9,208 nt of DNA from contig JAJDEC010000341.1 in NCBI GenBank assembly GCA_029259995.1, forward strand, positions 1-9,208. The letters are read 5' to 3'. This document shows positions 7,290 through 9,208 of this stretch, piece by piece. This DNA comes from Phycisphaerae bacterium (GTDB taxonomy: Bacteria; Planctomycetota; Phycisphaerae; UBA1845; UTPLA1). Numbering within the stretch: the stretch's first letter is position 1; every line of letters starts with the position of its first letter. A program made the position numbers and the translations under genes. A model generated the notes under the pieces. The model ran no database searches, was not told the DNA's origin, and was given only the letters and a program-made list of their open reading frames with translations.

Positions 7290-7468
7290 TCATTGATTGT
7301 CTTGCGCGGCGATTGGATTCCCTTTTTCGGCGATCTCGAAGTAGCCGCTGAATTGGTACACCCTTATTGATCGCTCACGAACCACGCTTTTTCGATGCAA
7401 TGCCGCGCATCATCGAAGTGATAATAAATCAGGTTGTCACCGAAGACGCCTCTGAGCTCAGGCCGCAT
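7290..7468 (-). pseudogene. Possible frameshifted gene remnant
   Basis: An ATG at 7468 opens a 34-codon frame containing GVFGDNLIYYHFDDARHCIE and ending FVSDQ at a TAA (7364-7366). Across that stop, another minus-strand frame continues with VYQFSGYFEIAEKGNPIAAQ and stops at 7290-7292. Both peptides look like real protein, with mixed hydrophobic and charged residues and little bias. A one-base shift near 7365 would join them. I read this as the decayed end of a gene of unknown family. Chance open frames remain possible. Confidence 0.25.
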
Positions 7469-7556
7469 CGGTTATGCAGTATTGGAGCTGGCACCGATCG
7501 TGATGGCGTCCAATGCCCTGGTCGGCGACGATGATCGCATCAGCGGACAAGTTTGA
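7434..7556 (+). pseudogene. Possible short gene remnant or small ORF
   Basis: From a TTG at 7434, 40 codons run to a TGA at 7554-7556. The peptide contains GRIGYAVLELAPIVMASNAL and ends in an acidic tail DDDRISGQV, which is protein-like. No ATG start or ribosome site is apparent and a TAA lies in frame just upstream, so it may be a fragment. It overlaps the minus-strand remnant by 35 bases; at most one strand of that overlap is likely to have been coding. Confidence 0.2.
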
Positions 7557-7638
7557 GTGAAGAGTGAATTATTGCGTTTCCACGGGCGAGTTCAGCGACG
7601 AGCAGTTTGATGTTTCCGTCCTCACTTCCGCATAGAAC

Positions 7639-7747
7639 GTCCTTTCAGGACTTGATGGATTTGATGGCACGGAACCCAGGGCTGCACGTCGACCGCTTCG
7701 CGGTCTTCGCTTGCCCTGGGCTCCCATAGATCACGCCTTCAGCGTGA
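7639..7747 (+). repeat. Left copy of an inverted structured palindromic element
   Basis: Three hairpins occur in order. The first is GTCCTTTCAGGAC (7639-7651), stem GTCC/GGAC with loop TTTCA. The second is a large stem CCCAGGGC (7675-7682) with GCCCTGGG (7713-7720), enclosing the nested hairpin GACCGCTTCGCGGTC (7691-7705). After the linker CTCCCATAGA comes TCACGC-CTTCA-GCGTGA (7731-7747). The same order, loops and linker recur in reverse orientation at 8057-8168. The third hairpin overlaps the first bases of the tandem array. The form is like a REP-type palindromic repeat, but I cannot assign a named family. Confidence 0.75.
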
Positions 7748-7988
7748 AGTGTTGCCTCCGGCTCGACATACCACGTGACGATTCGCTATCGGATCGATAT
7801 TGAGTGTGAAGATGCGCCCCCGGCTCGACGTTGAGTGTTAGGATTCGCCATCGGCTCGACGTTGAGTGTGAGGACTCGCCATCGGCTCGACACTGAGTGT
7901 GAAGATGCGCCACCGGTTCGATGTTGAGCGTGAAGATTCGCCATCGGTTCGATGTTCAGCGTGAAGATTCGCCATCGGCTCGACGTTG
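7741..7988. repeat. Tandem array of eight 31-bp units
   Basis: Units start at 7741, 7772, 7803, 7834, 7865, 7896, 7927 and 7958, with an exact 31-base period and no gaps. A typical unit begins AGTGTGAAGATTCGCCATCG and continues GCTCGACGTTG. Units 3-8 differ from each other at only a few positions, and units 1 and 2 at the left end are more diverged. There are no unique spacers, so it is not a CRISPR array. The period is not a multiple of three, which argues against a simple coding repeat. It looks like a minisatellite lying exactly between two inverted elements. Confidence 0.85.
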
Positions 7989-8056
7989 AGTGTGACGAGT
8001 TGCTTCTGTTGTGCGTTCGGCGTGTGGCGTCGCGCATTTCGCGTCTGCGACGTTGA
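7989..8056. repeat. Decayed tail of the 31-bp array
   Basis: The first bases AGTGTGACGAG follow the phase of the array. The sequence then loses similarity, and the last bases, CGACGTTG (8048-8055), again match the end of a normal unit. The 67 bases to that point equal two units plus five bases, so this is probably two degenerate units with a small insertion. Confidence 0.45.
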
Positions 8057-8168
8057 AAAGGCCTGAAAGGCCGATCTATGGGAGCCCCGGGTAAGTGATG
8101 GTCGCGAAGCGACCGGAACGCAGCCCGGGGTCGACGTGATAAGCTACATTTGCGAGTCCTGAAAGGAC
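8057..8168 (-). repeat. Right copy of the inverted structured palindromic element
   Basis: Read on the minus strand from 8168, the order equals the left copy. GTCCTTTCAGGAC comes first. Then come CCCCGGG (8124-8130) and CCCGGGG (8085-8091), enclosing GGTCGCTTCGCGACC (8100-8114). The linker CTCCCATAGATC and the hairpin GGCC-TTTCA-GGCC follow. The linkers and loops are nearly unchanged, while stem pairs differ from the left copy by paired changes. The spacer between the first two hairpins differs in sequence. It ends about 270 bases from the glycosyltransferase stop codon. Confidence 0.75.
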
Positions 8169-8437
8169 GACCTGATCATCCAATCCGGAGAAATCCAACA
8201 TCGCCTGACTCGGCCCGTCGACGAAACATGGCAACACCTCTCGACGATTCAGCAAACAGCAATCTGCCCCGCGCGTCGAATCGTTGTTGCATCATTCGGA
8301 TCGGTGATTCCATGCAGGAATGATTCACGGAATCCCGATAGTCGAATTCAGCCACGGCACAGCATCTCTGATGCGGTCTTTCAACATTTCCTTCTGCACG
8401 TCAACCTAGCCGTCGATTGCGCAGACGTATTTGCATG
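8169..8437. other. Non-coding spacer before the glycosyltransferase 3' end
   Basis: Neither strand holds a protein-like frame that is not a shadow of the glycosyltransferase. A small hairpin, ATTCC-ATGCA-GGAAT (8308-8322), is present with a five-base-pair stem. No clear terminator was found for the minus-strand gene ending at 8438. Confidence 0.4.
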
Positions 8438-9208
8438 TCAATGTGCGACGCGCGCCTGGAGTTGGCGTTCATATAGATCGTCCAATCGCTCGACCATTGT
8501 CTCCTTGCTGAATTCGACGAGGCAGCGCTGGCGCCCTGTCTGGCCGAGTTGTCGTCGTCGTTCAGGGTCGGCGGCCAGATTCGTTATCGCAATCGCGAAG
8601 GCATTGCAGTCATTGAGCGGCGCGAGCTCGCCCGTCTCCCCGGGTTTGACGACTTCCGGGGCCCCGTCGATGTTGAAGCTGACGGCGGGTTTTTCCATCA
8701 ATAATGCCTGGACGACGGCGCGGGGCAGGCCTTCCCATTGGGAGGCGTGGGCGAGGATGTCGATGCCCGAAAGGAGTCTCGGGATTTCGGCGGGCGGAAC
8801 GAGACCTGTGATCGTGACGCGCTCGCGGAGGTCGCGGCGCTTCAGTTCCGTTTCGTAAGCTGCGCGATTGGCGCCATCGCCGATCCAGACGAATCGAAGC
8901 CGAGGTTCCGCCTTGGCGGCCAGCGCCATGATTTCGATCAGTTGTTCATAGCCCTTGTTCTTGAAGAGTCTCGCAACGGTTCCAACGACGACGGCGTTGT
9001 CGGGCACGTTCCATTCCGCGCGGACTTTTGCGGTATTGTAGATTGCCGGGTCGAACGTGGCCGTTTCCATACCGCTGCGGATCGTGATGTATTGTTCCGG
9101 CCGGCCGATGCCGGCGGCGAGCATCTGATCGCGCATGGCGTCGGCGACGCAGGCGATGCGATGCGTGTACTTCGCGCAGTGTCGTTCGGCGGCGGCGAAA
9201 GCGCGTTG
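8438..9208 (-). CDS. GT4-type glycosyltransferase, C-terminal part (runs off the window)
   Basis: The frame is open to the right edge of the window, so the visible 256 residues are the C-terminal portion; a typical GT4 protein has about 350-400. The internal ATG at 9136 is not the likely start, since the preceding 24 codons (RAFAAAERHCAKYTHRIACV) continue a GT-B fold. The domain motifs are in order: GTVARLFKNKG, with Arg80 and Lys85 as the usual phosphate-contacting pair; FVWIGDG; ITGLVPP; and SQWEGLPRAVVQALLMEKPA, the nucleotide-sugar site, where Glu159 is kept and the second Glu of the E-x7-E motif is Gln167. DGAPEVVKPGETGEL then completes the donor-binding site. The Gln occurs in many active relatives. 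The enzyme probably transfers a sugar from a nucleotide-sugar during surface polysaccharide or glycolipid synthesis; donor and acceptor cannot be told from this fragment. Confidence 0.88.
   Translation of the reverse strand, partial: QRAFAAAERHCAKYTHRIACVADAMRDQMLAAGIGRPEQYITIRSGMETATFDPAIYNTAKVRAEWNVPDNAVVVGTVARLFKNKGYEQLIEIMALAAKAEPRLRFVWIGDGANRAAYETELKRRDLRERVTITGLVPPAEIPRLLSGIDILAHASQWEGLPRAVVQALLMEKPAVSFNIDGAPEVVKPGETGELAPLNDCNAFAIAITNLAADPERRRQLGQTGRQRCLVEFSKETMVERLDDLYERQLQARVAH

Larger units (their letters stand above)
7206..7638. other. Gene-poor spacer after the polyferredoxin gene
   Basis: No intact gene of normal size is visible. The stretch holds short protein-like frames on both strands (described separately). 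A 48-codon plus-strand frame starts with the GTG that overlaps the polyferredoxin stop codon at 7205 and ends at 7351. It is Arg/Ser-rich with no ribosome site, and I do not consider it a gene. No clear terminator hairpin follows the polyferredoxin gene. Confidence 0.5.

Noticed and set aside
7205..7351. 48-codon frame starting with a GTG that overlaps the polyferredoxin stop codon
   Set aside because: It has no ribosome site and a Ser/Arg-rich product, and part of it lies opposite a more protein-like minus-strand frame.
7741..7988. CRISPR array
   Set aside because: The whole 31-base unit is conserved with no unique spacers, and no cas genes are nearby.
8304..8858. Plus-strand frame of 184 codons antisense to the glycosyltransferase
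   Set aside because: It is Ser/Arg-rich with no domain, while the minus strand carries clear GT4 motifs.

Overview
The window looks like a chromosomal segment of a planctomycete, possibly Phycisphaerae-like. This rests on protein style, not on any marker gene. The clues are a membrane protein ending in the CxxCGYNLTGN...CSECG zinc ribbon that is common in that phylum, a large lipoprotein-like GH123/DUF4091 protein with a CBM9-type domain, a polyferredoxin fused to TPR repeats, and gene-poor spacers with palindromic repeats. Base composition is moderately GC-rich.

Layout. Positions 1-237 hold at most the tail of an upstream gene and a weak promoter. A membrane/zinc-ribbon protein (238-882, +) converges on a membrane-anchored hypothetical protein (975-1697, -), with a hairpin repeat (900-929) between the two gene ends. 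A second copy of that hairpin (1840-1869) and a perfect palindrome (1889-1909) lie downstream of a 967-residue exported protein (1944-4847, -). That protein has a GH123/DUF4091-like barrel and a C-terminal CBM9-like domain. A 219-bp intergenic region separates it from the divergently transcribed polyferredoxin-TPR gene (5067-7205, +).

Positions 7206-8437 form a 1.2-kb region without a convincing intact gene. It starts with possible gene remnants (7290-7556). It then holds an inverted pair of structured elements (about 7639-7747 and 8057-8168) that bracket eight exact-period 31-bp tandem repeats (7741-7988) and a decayed tail. The two elements share the same series of hairpins, and several stem pairs differ by compensatory changes, so the structure seems to have been conserved. 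This composite is the least explained part of the window. The right end holds the C-terminal part of a GT4-type glycosyltransferase (8438 to beyond 9208, -).

The genes do not form one operon or an obvious pathway. They comprise polysaccharide-related functions (GH123-like/CBM9 protein, glycosyltransferase), a redox membrane protein and two small membrane proteins, each apparently its own transcription unit.
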